A DNA stretch of 64,000 bases, from contig NC_135183.1 of the NCBI RefSeq assembly GCF_041146795.1, positions 16,186,840 to 16,250,839 on the forward strand, in the 5' to 3' direction. Each line of letters opens with the position of its first letter. The first letter of the stretch is position 1. The notes under the pieces are model-generated. The model had not been told where the DNA came from. It ran no database searches and was given only the letters and a program-made list of their open reading frames with translations. Source of the stretch: Maylandia zebra. Its lineage: Eukaryota > Chordata > Actinopteri > Cichliformes > Cichlidae. The translations under genes were made by a program, and so were the position numbers. This document shows, in pieces, positions 44,498-59,246 of the stretch.

Positions 44498-46047
44498 TAG
44501 TGTGAATGCTTGAAAAGCATTCACAGTATTGTTCTTCTAATCTTTATTATTATTATATTTTATCTATTCCGTACGTTTTTTGAAAGCCTACTCCTTCAAA
44601 ACCGTTCAACTTAGAAAAACCATTCAAACATCGTTAGATTCCTATTATTTTGGACATGACTGCTTCTATTTTTCTCATTTTTAACATTTATATTTTTAAT
44701 TTTATTCAACTTTATTCAACAAAAATTTCCCATGTATTTCAATGGGGAGACCCTTCAAATTCTCATTCAACTTACTCATTTTTAAACTCTTACTACTTCC
44801 ACATACATTGACATAGAGCCACCATTCAAACTTTAAAACGAAGACAAGACATTCAACTATTCAACTTGTATTTATCTTTTCAATATCTATTATACTTTTT
44901 CTTCAGTTCCAGTTTAAGTTTCATGATGTTTTTTCAGCCGTTTCAGAGTTTATAATGGGTGTGTATGGGACGGAATGTTGGGGCTAGAGTGAGGCAGCTC
45001 AACTGCTAGAGTGAGAGGAGCAAAAAAATTAATCTTAAAATCTTTTTTAAAACTGCTGCTGTGTCCGCAGCGTTTGCTCTACAGGTATGATTTTACCCTC
45101 AAAACGTAGCCATGGCTGTCCTCTTTCATCCAATGTGTTTACTATTGTCCTAGGTGTTACGGTTCTCTCATAAATGTCACCAATGCACAGCCTCCTCCTT
45201 CCAACTCTTCCATAGACTCTAATGTTAAAATGGCTCAGAAGGTTCGTTTGAAAATCAGAAGAGCATGGTGTCTTTACACTGTCACCACGTCCATATAATA
45301 AACTCCACAGGCATGAAAACTGAGAATTAGGTAGACTAGACATTGCTGTCGCTCACGGTGAAAGAATTTCGTCAATACGACTTTTACTTTTCATTTGGGA
45401 GCGATTTGTTTCGGCCTGACTTTTCTGTTCATTTTAAGCAGCAAAAGTGAGGTGCATGTCTGTGTACGTGTGTATGGAGCCCTTGGGTGCAGTCACTATA
45501 GCAACCAGGCTCACACCTGCCTGCTTAACGAGCTCTCTCTCTCACTCTGCCAAGATTCATCTTAAACACTTCTCTTTCAACTGCTGCTGTGTCCACAGTG
45601 TTAAAGCCATCATTTTACCCTCAAAACGTCGCCATCGTTGTTCTTTTTCCAACATCTTGTCTTTCAAAGCTCAGAGATGTAAACTTTTTAAACTGTGTGG
45701 GTCCAAGTGGAGGGATCACATTTTAGTCATTCAGTGATTCAAAGAATATGACCTTTTAATATTCTTTCAGATGTTTTCTGACTCTAAATGTTCTTTTCTC
45801 ATTTCTTAGGTTTTTCTAATTTACAATTAAAACATTTTCAGCTTTTTTCCAACTTCTTCTTCTGTGTAACCTTCAGCTTTTAGCAGTTCAGCACTGTTGT
45901 TTTCAGGTTAAATTCAGGTTGTTTTTTTTTTTTTTTTTATCTCATTCAAAATTTTTAACTCAAAATTCAGCAATTAATTCATTTCAGTCCATACATTCAG
46001 ATTCAAGCATTCACACTGCAGTTTCTTCAGAAAATGCACTTTCTAGT
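44498..46047 (+). mobile_element. Short non-autonomous Helentron unit 14
   Basis: A single short unit lies between the two autonomous elements. It has one hairpin module, the unit-1 5' subtype (GAAAGCCTACTCC) and the variant TTTTTTCAGCCGTTTC. The minus ORF is intact (45343-45047) and the plus ORF is 45447-45737. The 3' end is standard. Confidence 0.9.
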
Positions 46048-47060
46048 TATTATTATTATTATATTTTATCTATTCCGTACGTTTTTTGTAATCCTACTCC
46101 TTCAAAACCGTTCAACTTAGAAAAACCATTCAAACACCGTTAGATTCCTATTCTTTTGGACAACACTGCTTCTATTTTTCATATTTTTAACATTTATATT
46201 TTTAATTTTATTCAACTTTATTCAACAAAAATTTCCCAAAATTTCCCATGTATTTCAATGGGGAGACCCTTCAAATTCTCATTCAACTTATTCATTTTTA
46301 AACTCTTACTACTTCCACATACATTGACATAGAGCCACCATTCAAACTTTAAAACGAAGACAAGACATTCAACTATTCAACTTGTATTTATCTTTTCAAT
46401 ATCTATTATACTTTTTCTTCAGTTCCAGTTTAAGTTTCATGATGTTTTTTCACCCGTTTCAAAATTTATAATGGGTGTGTATGGGACGGAATGTTGGGGC
46501 TAGAGTGAGACAGCTCAACTGCTAGAGTGAGAGGAGCAAAAAAATTAATCTTAAAATCTTTTTTAAAACTGCTGCTGTGTCCACAGCGTTTGCTCTACAG
46601 GTATGATTTTACCCTCAAAACGTAGCCATGGCTGTCCTCTTTCATCCAATGTGTTTACTATTGTCCTAGGTGTTACGGTTCTTTCATAAATGTCACCAAT
46701 GCACAGCCTCCTCCTTCCAACTCTTCCATAGACTCTAATGTTAAAATGGCTCAGAAGGTTCGTTTGAAAATCAGAAGAGCATGGTGTCTTTACACTGTCA
46801 CCACGTCCATATAATAAACTCCACAGGCATGAAAACTGAGAATTTGGTAGACTAGAAGCTGCTGTCGCTCACGGTGAAAGAATTTTGTCAATACGACTTG
46901 TACTTTTAATTTGGGAACGATTTGTTTCGGCCTGACTTTTCTGTTCATTTTAAGCAGCAAAAGTGAGGCGCATGTCTGTGTCGTGTGTATGGAGCCATTG
47001 TCACTATAGCAACCAGGCTCACACCTGCCTGCTTAACGAGCTCTCTCTCACTCTGCCAAG

Positions 47061-47892
47061 GTTAAACCTAAAAATGTTAGATTGTAGTAAGATTAACTTT
47101 TTCAAAAGTACAATAAGACAGATTTGACAGGGTTTTGCCACAGATTAATAGTTTGTCACTAGTTAGTATATGCCAACTAAGTAGAGCATTGTGATTGGCA
47201 CAAAGGTTTTTCAGATCTGGGCAGTTGGAGTCAGTTGATGACTTCAAAATCATCCTTTCTGACTGGATAATTAAAGCTCTCAGCATCTATCGGTCTGTAG
47301 TTAATTTCCCCACCTTTTAACTAACGTTTCACTAACCTAATCTCATTTAATGTCTCTGTTTATAGTCTGTATAGTTTATCTCCCCACGAATATACTCAAA
47401 GTAGTCTTAAAATAAAACCCACAAAACAGTTCAAGATTTAATACTTTTTATTTGCTCATTTAATGTCAGTTGCCCTGTTTTTCTGTATGTCACTCATTCG
47501 CTTATACTTGGGCAAAAAGGACCAATTTTTACACTAGTATAGTGTATTTTTTCCCTCTATCTCTCTATGTCTGTCACACACAGAGACCAACACACAGACA
47601 TGTATATGCTCATTATTGCTGTTCAAACTGATGGTCAAATTTCCAAGCACCACCTGAACGCCTCATCTGTTTTTAACCTATCACTGGACCAACTGTCGTC
47701 ATTCCGCTTTGCTCTCTGCTGTGGTAAGTACAGTACACTCAGTACTGCAGTGTTTTATTTTTATGATGGAAAAAATACATGTTTGACATTTAAACTCACA
47801 TATCAAGTCCAACAGAGTTAAAAACAATTCAAAGAAGAAAGAAAGAAAAAAGAATAACCTTCGCTATCATTTATATACGTTTATTACGTTTT
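47061..47892 (+). other. Autonomous copy 2: proximal leader
   Basis: Matches 30797-31628, with the donor candidate GTAAGTAC at 47724 and the same 84-codon frame (47567-47821). No additional feature is visible. Confidence 0.45.
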
Positions 47893-48252
47893 GCTGTTAG
47901 CAGCAGTGCTAACGCTAGCTTCAATGCTAATGCTAGCAACAATGCTAACGCTAGCTATAGTGCTAACACTAGCCTTAGCAGTTGTTAACTGACAAAAATA
48001 ATATTCCTGTGATATTTCTTGCCGGTCAGTGAGACAAAAGTAAGAAATTAGCTTTATTATTGCCATTGTGGCTCAGTTTTAACAGTAAGAGTGCTAGCGC
48101 TAGCAGCATTGCTAGCGCTAGCAGCATTGCTAACGCTAGCTGCAATGCTAATGCTAGCTGCAATGCTAACGCTAGCTGCAATGCTAACACTAACTGAAGT
48201 GCTAATGCTAGCCGGAATGCTAGCGCTAGCAGCAATGCTAAGGCTAGTAACA
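47893..48252 (+). repeat. GCTAGC-rich minisatellite, copy 2
   Basis: The same two-cluster structure as copy 1, with one TAACGC changed to TAATGC. Same length as copy 1. Confidence 0.85.
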
Positions 48253-48459
48253 GTCTAACAGTAGCCTTACATAAGTGGCAATACTTCAGTTAACTAGTTT
48301 GAATTGTAAAATGACTGCTGTATCAGTTGGTGTGCTATATTACTCTATAATTACCCTGCTGACTAGAAGTTCAGTGTATCATGTCGTGTGGGCTTTGTAT
48401 TTCTGTTAGTCTGATAACACTGTACAGACAACTAACGTATTATTTCTCGTTTCTTTCAG

Positions 48460-48487
48460 GAACCTGACTGACACTGTGCTTTGCCTG
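48460..48487 (+). other. Predicted 28-bp leader mini-exon, copy 2
   Basis: Bounded by TTTCTTTCAG and GTAGGTGTG exactly as in copy 1. The next acceptor candidate ends at 48915. Prediction from splice consensus only. Confidence 0.4.
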
Positions 48488-49084
48488 GTAGGTGTGCACA
48501 TACTGTAAGAGAAGTAGACCAAAATAAAAAAATTATATGACTAATATAAGCTGTAAAGTGATGGGTTCAAACTTTGTGCTAGACCTTTTAAACACAATTT
48601 TATAATAAATACACATAAGTGCAGCTTAACAATTGGGCTAAAATATTTTTTTCGTACATTTTTGTAGTCACACTACATGTGATTAATTAATGATTCACTC
48701 AATCATATTTGTATTTAAAAATATTATTGCTGAATTTAATTAAATATTTATTCTTTTAAAAAGTGCCCAATTATGCAACTTTTTGCACATGGCAGCCGAC
48801 AACAGTTTAGCTTGAATATTTGTTTTGTCCTTTTGCAGTAGTCACATTTAGTTCATACAATTACCATGTGATATAATTTTAATAAAATTATTTTTTTTTC
48901 TTGTTTTTTGTTCAGAGTGTGTAGAAGAAGAAGAACAAGGACCAGATCTCCAGTCTTCTCTCTCACATCCCAACCCCCCAACCCCTCTATCCTCTGTCCT
49001 GCTCCACCTATTGTCTCTGCCTTCTTTCCATCTGTATTTCACTCTGTGGTTTGTGAGAAATTTTGCCAAACCAACAATCCTTTT

Positions 49085-49601
49085 GCGGTTTGATTTAAAG
49101 CCGTGTCTCTCCTGCTCTGTCTGTTCTCTCTGCTAAATTTTCTCTCTACCTGTTTTTCACTCTTGGCTTGCTGCTGAAAAACGCCAAGCCAACAAAGCAA
49201 TAAAGAGTGCATATTTTGCCTCAACCTATGAACAAACTGAACAAACAAAGAAAAATCTGCGGTTTGATTTAAAGCCGTGTCTCTCCTGCTCTGTCTGTTC
49301 TCACTGCTAAATTTTCTCTCTACCTGTTTTTCACTCTTGGCTTGCTGCTGAAAAACGCCAAGCCATTAAAGCAATAAAGAGTGCATATATTGCCTCTACC
49401 TGAGAACAAACTGAACAAAGAAAACTAATTCACGGTTTGATTGTGATTTCCCAGCCGTGTCTCTCCTGCTCTGCCTGTTCTCTCTTCTAAATTTTCTCTC
49501 TACCTGTTTTTCACTCTTGGCTTGCTGCTGAAAAATGCCAAGCCAATAAAGAGAGTGCATAATATTCTCTCAACTGAAGAACAAACTGTCAAACGAAAGA
49601 C
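49085..49601 (+). repeat. ~175-bp tandem repeat x3, copy 2
   Basis: Three copies in the same arrangement as 32821-33337, ending about 120 bp before the start codon at 49723. Confidence 0.85.
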
Positions 49602-49722
49602 AACTGTTTAAGACAAATAAAAACTGAAATATAAAAACAAAGACAACATCTCCTGGTGTGTGCCACTCTTATCTTGTGAACATATTTTCTAAAGACTAAG
49701 AAACACTTGCAGGTGTGTGAAA

Positions 49723-52700
49723 ATGCCAAGGAAGCAGAAAAAGTCACAAGCTGCAAAACAACGCTGGAAAAAGTTTCATGAGTTTCACAAAGTACCAACA
49801 TGTGAACAAGCTGAGTTTGATTTTCCTCAGAGCTCTGCAGAAGACAGTGTGTCTACAAAGACCAATTCTGACAGTGTCAAACAGGCAGGTCAACATGTTC
49901 CTGCACATGTACAACAGGTATCTTATGCTGATGCTGTAAAGAGTGGACTGCAGCATAAAGTTAATGAACAACATGAGGTGTCAAGTGCCCCACAGGTGGG
50001 TTATGCTGACTTTTTGAAAAGAGGCTGTCACAGTGATGTGGCAGGACCATCTCATGCAGAAAGAGTGAACCTTGAAAACCAGCCCTCTGTTATACATGTC
50101 TGTGCATCTCGCAGCCAGGCTCATCCTAAATATGGAGACTCCAGAAACAAGCAGTGCACATGTAACTCACTCACATTTCTTGCTTTCCTTCATGAGAATG
50201 AAAACATGACTACAGCTGACCTTAATCTGGTCTTGGATAAAGGTGATGTGATGTACAAAGAGGCCAAGAAAAGATTTCCTAAAAATATTCATTTGGCAAC
50301 CGATGAGCTGCCAGACAAAGTTGATGCTCGCTGGTCTATGTATGATGTCGACATGACACAGCCTTCCCGGTATGGGACATTTGAAGAACCTCCAGAGGAA
50401 GCAGTAGATACCTTTCTCAGCTTAGAAGCAGGACTGAGCTGCCTGTTGTCAGATGTGCAGTATGCCTTATTGATTATGAGTGGATTGTGTATCGCAGTGT
50501 TCAGATCCACATCAGGCAAATATGGTTTCTTTGATCCACACTCCAGAACACCCAGTGGTCTTCCTCTATTACTACAGTCACGTAATCGTGGTACAGCTGT
50601 GATGCTGAAATTCACACTCCTCAGTGACATGATTAAGAGGATCCAAGATTCTTATGAAATGATGGAGATATCACCCTCTTGTAACTATGAACTGAAGCCT
50701 GTGCAGTTCTACAGTATGAGCACAGTCAACCTGAGTGATACTATCACAGACACAGTCTGCAGACCAACAGCTGCCACTGCTGTGGCATCTACTCACTCTG
50801 ATACAACTGTTGATGAAGCAAACTCCTCTACTCCAAGGAGAAACACAACGACTGATCTGACTGAGAACATCTTTTGTCAAATGTCCATTTGTACGCCACC
50901 GGTGAAACAAAAAGAAGTTCACGTGACTCAGTTCACATCATATGAAGATCAGAATGAACCTCCTAATATACCAACTGAAGAACTATGCAGTGAATTAAGT
51001 TTCCTTCCATCAAGTGATGCTTTTTCATGTCAATCAAATGCTGCCATAACAAATGTTGCTGCCTGTGACCTTTCTGATATAGTTTTACAAAAACTGAAAA
51101 AAGTTAATAAACAACAAAGGCACAAAATGAAAAGAAGATTAATGGCATCAGAGAAACCCAGAAATCAGAGAAAAGAAAACCAAAAAAGGAGAGAACAACA
51201 AAAGTATGCTTCAAATAAAGATTACAAAGAAAAGAAAAAATCTTGCGCAAGCGAGACATATAAAAACAATCCTGAAGTTAAACAAAAACAACAACAGTAT
51301 ATGAAAAGACGTTACTGTGAAAATGATGAATTCAGAAAGAAACAAAAACAATATGTTAAAAAACGTTTTTCTGAGAATGCTACAGTTAGAAAGAAACAAC
51401 AACAATATATTAAAAGACGCTACTGTGAGAACGATGAATTCAGAAAGAAACAACAACAATATATTAAAAGACGCTACTGTGAGAACGATGAATTCAGAAA
51501 GAAACAACAACAATATATTAAAAGACGCTACTGTGAGAACGATGAATTCAGAAAGAAACAACAACAATATATTAAAAGACGCTACTGTGAGAACGATGAA
51601 TTCAGAAAGAAACAACAACAATATATTAAAAGACGCTACTGTGACAATGCTGACTTTAGACAAAAACAAAAAAACTATATAACTAAAAGGTATCAAGAAA
51701 ACCCTGAATTCAGAGAGAGACAGAGATCTCGAGTGACTCAGCGTTATGCACGTGACAATGCATTCAGAGTAAGACACAGACAACTAATGAAACAACTAAT
51801 GCGAGACAGGTATCAAAGTAATCTTGCATTCAGGATTATGCACAACATGAGATGTGCAATGAAAATAAAAAGGAAATACAGATGGGTGAACAGACAAACC
51901 CAAGAGAGTGACAACAGTGTGATCAACGAGGCCATATCTGTGTTCAAATCACAAATCAAAGCTGGACCATCATACCCATGTACTGTATGCTTCAAGGCTT
52001 CATTTCCAAACCAAGTGCGACCCTGCACAAGGTCAAAGTATGTCAAAAACCCACATGTAGTTGCAACATGTTTGACAGGAAAGTTTGTTCATGTTTGTGA
52101 TGAAAACTGCAGAAATGAGCAGTGCAAAGTGCCTGATGAGAGAAAGAGAGAGTGGATATGTCACACCTGCCACGATCATCTTAAAAATGGATCCATGCCA
52201 GCACTTGCTGTTGCCAATAAGTTGGATCTTGCTGATATTCCAGCTGAACTTTCTGATCTCAACATACTGGAGAGACATCTCATAGCCAAGTGCATACCAT
52301 TTGCCAAGATCATTCCTCTTCCCAAAGGCAGACAAAGAGCAATTAGAGGAAATGTGGTCTGTGTCCCATCAGAGGTACAGGAAACTGTTGAAACACTACC
52401 TCGACTGAGAATTAATTCTCAGGTGATCAGAGTAAAATTGAAGAGACGCTTGTCTTACAAAGGTCATCAGCTGTTTCAGACTGTAAGCTGGTCTAAACTT
52501 GTGCAAGCACTGCATAAACTCAAGCAGATTCATCCACAGTATAAGGATGTGAGCATCAGAGATGATGCTGAGCTGTGTGATCCAACTCTTCCTGATGAAG
52601 ATGATGAGGATGATGATGATGAAAACATGAATGAGGACGATTATGATGAGGCTGATTTAATGGAAATTGACAGCTGTGAGAAAAATGCACTGAGTGAAGC

Positions 52701-55700
52701 ACAAAATATAAATGAACAGGACATTGACATGTTACCCTGTGATGGTGAACAATCGCATGAACAGATGAGAGATGATTCAGAGCAAGCAGATGGACTGACT
52801 AATGGTGGTTTTGCACTCGAGTCCTGTTTGCAGCCCCCTGATGTGGCTGAGGAGATATTATGTTTCAGTGAAGGAATCTACTCTGTTGCTCCTGCAGAGA
52901 GAAACAATCCAATAAGTTTTTTCAAAACACCTAAACTGGAGGCCATGGCCTTCCCTGTGCAGTTTCCTACAGGCCAAAACACACTTGATGAAAGAAGGCT
53001 GATCAAAGTATCCCCCAGTGGGTATTTCAAATCAAGACTTTTCTGCATTGATGATCGTTTTGCCAAAGACACAAACTATTTATTCTTTGCACAGTTTGTG
53101 ACTGAAATACACTTGGCTACATCCAGCATGACAGTACAGTTAAGGAAGGCAAAGCCTCTGACCAGAGATGGTAGAAAAATAACCTCAGGCATGTTACAAG
53201 ATAAACATGAGGTGGAGAAACTGGTGCGAAATAAAGATGCAGTGAGATTCATGCAGCCTCTGAGAGGAACCCCAGCCTATTGGGAGAAAACAACAAGAGA
53301 TCTTTTTGCCATGATCAGACAGTTGGGAACTCCCACGTTCTTTTGCACATTTTCAGCTGCTGAAATGCGCTGGCCTGAAGTGATCGAGGCAATAACAAGG
53401 CAGCAAGGTGAACAAGTGAATTTTGAAGGACTCGACTGGTCAGCAAAGTGTGACATCCTGAGAAGCAATCCTGTCACAACAATGCGCATGTTTGACAAGA
53501 GAGTTGAAGCATTATTCAGAGATTTACTCTTATCTCCTGCAGAGCCACTTGGCAAAGTCATTGACTACTTTTACAGAGTTGAGTTTCAGCACAGAGGAAG
53601 CCCACACATACACTGCCTCCTGTGGGTAGAAGGTGCTCCTGTGTTTGAGGAGGATGATGAGCAAACTGTTCTTGATTTTATAAACAAATACATCACAGCT
53701 CAGCTGCCTGATCCACATAAACAACCTGAACTGTACAAAAAAGTAACAGAAGTGCAAAAACACAGTAAGAACCACACAAAGACGTGCTTTAGGAGTTTAA
53801 GCTCCGGGTGCCGTTTTGGTTTTCCCAAACCACCCTGCAATGAGACAATGATCACAAGACCCAGTGAGGATGATGCACTGGAAGTAGAAACGGCAAAGAA
53901 CAAGCTCAGACCACTGAACCAGCTGCTGAATGAACCTGAAACTGCTTCCATGAGTTTAGAGCAGCTCTTGGAAAGATGCAAGTTGACACATGCAGAATAT
54001 GAGAGATACCTGAATAAAATGAACATGAGGAGTACGATCATACTAAAGCGTGATCCAAAAGACTCTTGGATAAACGGCTATAATCCACATCTGCTTGAAG
54101 CCTGGAACAGTAATATCGACATAAGCTTTGTTTTAGATGCTTTTGGTGCTGCAAATTATTTAATGAAATATATATCAAAAAAAGAGGGCGGGCTATCTGA
54201 GTACCTGAAAACTGTCATTGAGAACTCCCATAAGGACAGTGTAAATGAGTGCGATGAAATGAGAGCCGTCATGCAGGCATATTCAAAGAAGCGAGAGATC
54301 AGTGCACAGGAGTGTGTTGCTCGTGCATGTGGTCTTCACATGAAGCAATGCTCACGTGCTGTAATATTCATTCCAACTGATGATAATCCTGTGAAAATGA
54401 GTCGTCCCCTGTCAGTTCTGGACAACACAACACCTGAGTCTTCCAATGTTTGGATGACATCTTTGAATGACAAATACAAAGCCAGACCTGAAACACCAGA
54501 GTATGAGGAGATGTGCATGGCAGACTTTGCTGCTACTTGCAGGATTGTCTATGGCCAACAGAAAAAAGGTAAAGATGTTTTGCCCCTTCTCAATGAGATG
54601 GGGTTTGTGCAAAGGCGCAAAAACAATAAGCCTGCTATCATCAGATTTCACCGCTGCTCACAAGAAAAACATCCAGAGCAATATTACGGAAGACTGCTTA
54701 AACTGTACCTTCCTCATCGTTCAGACCACGAACTGAAAACACCATCGTTGCCAACCTATCAGGCTTTCTATGGTGCTGGCTGTGTACAGCTACCAGGTAC
54801 TGACCATCTTGAGTACGTGCAACACATTGTCAAAAGAAACAGAGAAAAATATGAGAAAAACAGTGAGGAGATCGAGAGCGCTGTTGAGGAATATGAGCAG
54901 AACAGAGGTGTGACTGACGAATGGTGTAATCTGGCACCTGAATCAGATCTCGTAAGGTTGCCACTTGTCGAACAAGAAAGAGAGCGAGACAATGAAAATG
55001 AACAGGAAGATGTGCCCGACTACAGCCGTCAGGCTGATGCTTCAACAGAAGTCAGAGCCATCAGGGAACCCCCTGCTATTGATCCCACATTGTTACGTCA
55101 GATGTTTCAGAATCTGAACAAGAAGCAAGCCTGCATATTTTATGCAGTTAGAGACTGGTGCATTAAAAGAGTCTGTGCTCTAAATCCAGAGCAGTTTTTC
55201 TTTTATATTAATGGTGGTGCTGGAACAGGAAAATCACATCTTATCAAATGCATCTACTCAGAAGCATCTAAGATACTGAGCAAAGTGCCCAGATATGCAG
55301 ACGACGTTGACATATCAAAACCCACCGTCCTGTTAACTGCTTTCACTGGGACTGCAGCTTTTAACATTTCTGGAACAACACTGCATTCTCTTCTCAAGCT
55401 GCCTAGAAGCTTAAAACCTCCCATTCAGGGACTTGGCAATCAGCTGGATGAAGTCAGATCAGAACTTTTGAATGCTGAAATAATCGTCATTGACGAAGTG
55501 TCTATGGTGTCAAGACATCTGTTTGCATATGTAGATGCAAGACTCAAACAGATCAAAGGGACTCGGAGACCCTTTGGAGGCATGTCAGTCATTGCTGTCG
55601 GAGACTTCTATCAGCTACCCCCAGTGCGACAGTCTAAACCTCTCTGTGTGCACGACCCGTCTGAGATCGACCTGTGGCGGGAGCATTTTCAGATGATCAC

Positions 55701-57237
55701 TCTGACTGAGATTATGCGTCAGAAAGATGATGTTGTCTTTGCTGAGATGCTGAACAGAATTCGTGTAAAAGGAAAGTTGGATGAGCTTTGCGAAGCAGAT
55801 AGAAATTTGTTGTTACAGGCCATAACTGAACCAGCCCATTGTCCGACTGATGCATTGCACATTTTTGCAACTAATAAAGAAGTGGATGCACACAACTCTT
55901 CAACACTGGCTCTGCTCCACACTCATATCATTGACATCCATGCAGATGATTATAGAAAAGATCCTAGAACTGGCAGAATGGCACTTCAAGACAGACCATT
56001 GAAAGGAGGTAAAAACGAGTTACCAGACACACTGAAAGTTGCAGAAGGAGCTCGTGTCATGCTCACCAGAAACATTGACATACAAAATGGTTTGGTTAAT
56101 GGAGCTTTTGGAATACTACTTAGAGTAGTTTACTCTGAAAATGACCAACACATCATCAAGCTTGGACTTAAAATGGATAATGAGACATCTGGAAAGAATA
56201 ACCGCACACCAGCAGACGATATGGTGTACATTGAGAGAGCAGAGGAGAATCTGAAGCAGAAAGGAGTGGTACGAAGACAGTTCCCAGTGAAGCTGGCCTT
56301 TGCATGTACAATACATAAGGTACAGGGTATGACAACTACATCAGCTGTTGTCTCTCTTAAGAGCATTTTTGAGCCCGGCATGGCCTACGTAGCTGTCAGT
56401 AGAGTGACGTCTCTCAGTGGACTGTATCTTCTTGATATGGAGGAGAAAAAAATATTCACCAACCCAGAAATCACTGCAGCGCTTGAGAACATGAGACAAG
56501 CCAACCTTGATGACATGATGCCTCTTCTACACGTGAGGCAAACACTGAGCAGGTCAGAGGTTTTCACCATTGTTCATCATAATACAGAGGGACTGCCAGC
56601 TCACATTAATGACATCAAAAGTCACCATGAATTGTGTCTAGCAGATGTTTTGTGCCTAACAGAAACACACCTGCGGGGCTCTTTTGTCGCAGAGAGTCTC
56701 CACTTGGAAAATTACAATTTGTTCAAACGCAACAGACACCTGTCCTACACAAACTTTCCCCAGATGGCAAACAGAAGTGGTGGTGGAGTTGCTGTTTATG
56801 TGAAAAGTGACATTCAAGTGCATGAAAAACAGTACATCCATAATGTAACTGACCTTGAATTTCTGGCTTTAAAGGTTGAAGCACCAGTCAGTGCTCTGAT
56901 TGCAGTTGTATACAGACCTCCAGACTACACTCTGAGGCCATTCCTGAAAAACCTGGTAAGCCTATTAGACTCATTGGAGATCATGGACTGTCATCCCATC
57001 ATAGTTTGTGGTGATTTTAATGAGAATGTTTTATCCAGTGCAAACAAACTAATCCTGGAGCTGTTTGAGTCTAGGGGATACGCACAGGTCATCACTGCCC
57101 CTACCACAGAGAAGAACACACTGCTTGACCTAATTTTCATTTCTCAGTCAGATCGATGTCTCCATTCTGGAGTCATGAAGACATACCATAGTTACCATGA
57201 CCCAGTATACTGTGTATTGTCCTGTGATGATTCATGA
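49723..57237 (+). CDS. Helentron Rep/Pif1 helicase/endonuclease polyprotein, copy 2
   Basis: Its translation is identical over 2,504 aa to the copy 1 protein at 33459-40973, with the same domains: cysteine-peptidase-like N-terminus, 18-residue repeats, Cys/His region, acidic stretch, HUH/Y2 Rep, Pif1 helicase and C-terminal nuclease. The ATG at 49723 is chosen for the same reason (the frame upstream offers only a GTG). The coding repeat has the same unit number. Perfect protein identity shows very recent duplication rather than selection. Either copy could supply transposase to the short units in the array. Confidence 0.93.
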   Translation: MPRKQKKSQAAKQRWKKFHEFHKVPTCEQAEFDFPQSSAEDSVSTKTNSDSVKQAGQHVPAHVQQVSYADAVKSGLQHKVNEQHEVSSAPQVGYADFLKRGCHSDVAGPSHAERVNLENQPSVIHVCASRSQAHPKYGDSRNKQCTCNSLTFLAFLHENENMTTADLNLVLDKGDVMYKEAKKRFPKNIHLATDELPDKVDARWSMYDVDMTQPSRYGTFEEPPEEAVDTFLSLEAGLSCLLSDVQYALLIMSGLCIAVFRSTSGKYGFFDPHSRTPSGLPLLLQSRNRGTAVMLKFTLLSDMIKRIQDSYEMMEISPSCNYELKPVQFYSMSTVNLSDTITDTVCRPTAATAVASTHSDTTVDEANSSTPRRNTTTDLTENIFCQMSICTPPVKQKEVHVTQFTSYEDQNEPPNIPTEELCSELSFLPSSDAFSCQSNAAITNVAACDLSDIVLQKLKKVNKQQRHKMKRRLMASEKPRNQRKENQKRREQQKYASNKDYKEKKKSCASETYKNNPEVKQKQQQYMKRRYCENDEFRKKQKQYVKKRFSENATVRKKQQQYIKRRYCENDEFRKKQQQYIKRRYCENDEFRKKQQQYIKRRYCENDEFRKKQQQYIKRRYCENDEFRKKQQQYIKRRYCDNADFRQKQKNYITKRYQENPEFRERQRSRVTQRYARDNAFRVRHRQLMKQLMRDRYQSNLAFRIMHNMRCAMKIKRKYRWVNRQTQESDNSVINEAISVFKSQIKAGPSYPCTVCFKASFPNQVRPCTRSKYVKNPHVVATCLTGKFVHVCDENCRNEQCKVPDERKREWICHTCHDHLKNGSMPALAVANKLDLADIPAELSDLNILERHLIAKCIPFAKIIPLPKGRQRAIRGNVVCVPSEVQETVETLPRLRINSQVIRVKLKRRLSYKGHQLFQTVSWSKLVQALHKLKQIHPQYKDVSIRDDAELCDPTLPDEDDEDDDDENMNEDDYDEADLMEIDSCEKNALSEAQNINEQDIDMLPCDGEQSHEQMRDDSEQADGLTNGGFALESCLQPPDVAEEILCFSEGIYSVAPAERNNPISFFKTPKLEAMAFPVQFPTGQNTLDERRLIKVSPSGYFKSRLFCIDDRFAKDTNYLFFAQFVTEIHLATSSMTVQLRKAKPLTRDGRKITSGMLQDKHEVEKLVRNKDAVRFMQPLRGTPAYWEKTTRDLFAMIRQLGTPTFFCTFSAAEMRWPEVIEAITRQQGEQVNFEGLDWSAKCDILRSNPVTTMRMFDKRVEALFRDLLLSPAEPLGKVIDYFYRVEFQHRGSPHIHCLLWVEGAPVFEEDDEQTVLDFINKYITAQLPDPHKQPELYKKVTEVQKHSKNHTKTCFRSLSSGCRFGFPKPPCNETMITRPSEDDALEVETAKNKLRPLNQLLNEPETASMSLEQLLERCKLTHAEYERYLNKMNMRSTIILKRDPKDSWINGYNPHLLEAWNSNIDISFVLDAFGAANYLMKYISKKEGGLSEYLKTVIENSHKDSVNECDEMRAVMQAYSKKREISAQECVARACGLHMKQCSRAVIFIPTDDNPVKMSRPLSVLDNTTPESSNVWMTSLNDKYKARPETPEYEEMCMADFAATCRIVYGQQKKGKDVLPLLNEMGFVQRRKNNKPAIIRFHRCSQEKHPEQYYGRLLKLYLPHRSDHELKTPSLPTYQAFYGAGCVQLPGTDHLEYVQHIVKRNREKYEKNSEEIESAVEEYEQNRGVTDEWCNLAPESDLVRLPLVEQERERDNENEQEDVPDYSRQADASTEVRAIREPPAIDPTLLRQMFQNLNKKQACIFYAVRDWCIKRVCALNPEQFFFYINGGAGTGKSHLIKCIYSEASKILSKVPRYADDVDISKPTVLLTAFTGTAAFNISGTTLHSLLKLPRSLKPPIQGLGNQLDEVRSELLNAEIIVIDEVSMVSRHLFAYVDARLKQIKGTRRPFGGMSVIAVGDFYQLPPVRQSKPLCVHDPSEIDLWREHFQMITLTEIMRQKDDVVFAEMLNRIRVKGKLDELCEADRNLLLQAITEPAHCPTDALHIFATNKEVDAHNSSTLALLHTHIIDIHADDYRKDPRTGRMALQDRPLKGGKNELPDTLKVAEGARVMLTRNIDIQNGLVNGAFGILLRVVYSENDQHIIKLGLKMDNETSGKNNRTPADDMVYIERAEENLKQKGVVRRQFPVKLAFACTIHKVQGMTTTSAVVSLKSIFEPGMAYVAVSRVTSLSGLYLLDMEEKKIFTNPEITAALENMRQANLDDMMPLLHVRQTLSRSEVFTIVHHNTEGLPAHINDIKSHHELCLADVLCLTETHLRGSFVAESLHLENYNLFKRNRHLSYTNFPQMANRSGGGVAVYVKSDIQVHEKQYIHNVTDLEFLALKVEAPVSALIAVVYRPPDYTLRPFLKNLVSLLDSLEIMDCHPIIVCGDFNENVLSSANKLILELFESRGYAQVITAPTTEKNTLLDLIFISQSDRCLHSGVMKTYHSYHDPVYCVLSCDDS
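51234..51854 (+). repeat. In-frame 54-bp coding repeat, copy 2
   Basis: Identical in unit number and arrangement to 34970-35590. Near-perfect core units lie at about 51391-51644. Confidence 0.9.
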
Positions 57238-59246
57238 TCTAGATCTTTGAATACAGTAAGTAATATCTATATTTTTGAATGACTTAAGAAAGTAGAGCGA
57301 TATTTAAAAGTTGACGCCCTGCATTGCAGTATAATGTTTGAATTGTTTACATAAAATACAATTACATGAATTAAGTAATGATATCAGTAAAAGATGACAA
57401 TTTTATTTATTACAGAAAATCTAAAATTCACTAACAGTAACCTATAAATGTCAGAAAAATCAAATATAGCAGTTTGAAACGAACAGTGTAGGCATATCCT
57501 CTCTGCAGCCAGGCTTCAACATCCTGCCAGGCTGCCCCAGTCTCACTGTGGCTGGGAGGGAGGGAGGGTGGACCAGAGGATTGCCTACACAACACATAAA
57601 TGTTCAACAGCTTCTTCATTGTTTCTGAGAGAACAATAATGACTAAAGGTTGCTTTTTAAAAAAACAAACAAACAAACAAACAAACCTAATTACAGCAAT
57701 AATGACAGTTAAGCCACTTTATGTGTGCCTCTATTTTGAAATAATATTTACAAAAATATTATTATTTTGGTTTGTTATAAACTTTAAACTTTTTCAAAAG
57801 TACACAATTATATTTTTGGACAAATTTTTCTATGAAACATAAATTTTTATGAGCTTTTATCATGTTTCTGGCCAGTGCAATCATCAGGGTGGGTCTGGGT
57901 TGATAACTGCACATTTCTGGCCAGAAATGTTTCAGCAGTGTTACATATGTAGTGCATATGTTACACTTGCTTTCTGTTACCAGCTGATACCCTACATTTG
58001 TATAGACATTTGATGGTGTGAGGTTGGGGAGTTGAGTGGGAGGGGGGGGGGGGGGGGGGGGAGGGTACGGTGGGAGTCGAGGGGGGGGGGGTTTCCTTTC
58101 CTGTTAGGTTTCCTTTGTTTTTCTTTTTTTTTCTTTTTAAGAGAGACACAGTCCTCCTGTGTCTTCTCCAAGCTTCACATGTAAAATCCAACAATGTGAA
58201 GCACATAGCAGCCAGAAACTGTAATGCCACAGATCAGAGAAACTTCATCATCACCATCTTCATCGCCATACGATCAGAGCGTGAGACTTCACATCTGGAG
58301 CACAGGAGAGATTCTGTGATAAGTCTTCCTTCTAGCTTGTCCCACAAGCAGTCGGTGAGATTTACTCACAACAAAAAGGGTTAATGACATTATTTCCATG
58401 AAAACATGTATTCATTCTTTGTGAAGTGTTTAAATTGTGTTTTCACTTGACCTTAGGAGTGTTAGAGTGTATTGTAATGTCTGTACTCAGGTGTTTCCCT
58501 CTGTGATCCATCCCCTTCAGAGCCGAGACACTCAGGACTGAACAGACTGCACAGTTTCTGTGACTGAGCCTCCAAAACACCTTCTTTGAAACCACTCATG
58601 ATAGAAGGGCTTCATATTTGCAGCAGCACTACTACAGGTATTCAGTTTATTACAGGATGTGTTTGTTTCTTAGGACCAGCTCTGAGTGCACACTACCTAA
58701 TATATACACCTTTCTGTTTATTACAAACCAACTACTCTGGATCATACGGCCAGTTGGCAGGAATGTTGCTGCAGGAAAACATCCCTGGAGATCACCATCA
58801 TTGTCAGACTGACTGTGCCTCCTCTGTGCAGTGTCAAGATCCTCCCTAAATGAGTGTGTAAGTTAACATTTTCATTATTTTATTCCCTTTGACAAGACAA
58901 GTATCACTGATATTTACATTTACAACTACATATTCCTGTTTTCTGCTCTTCTTTTAAAGTCCTCAGCTATCCTGCTTCTGTGCTGCTTGCCACACATCAA
59001 ACACTGGCCGGATGACAGGGAGGATCCACTCTGAAGTCACTGGACATGATGAGGATCATATGGGACTTCATAGTTTCACAGAAACGTTGTGCTCTGTGAT
59101 TACAGGTTTTAAATGGACATAATGACTGCCTCTCTCTGATCAACAGGCTAAAGGATTGTTGTCATTGTTAGTGCTCTGTACAATGTATGCTTATTTAGTA
59201 TTTCATCACAGAGCAAACCTTTTTTTCTTTAACATATTTTTATTTT
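57238..59246 (+). other. Autonomous copy 2: proximal 3' region
   Basis: Equivalent to 40974-42975. The two G-runs are longer (58042-58061 and 58081-58091), accounting for the 7-bp change in offset between the copies downstream. The 87-codon frame is at 58586-58849. No gene is supported. Confidence 0.5.
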
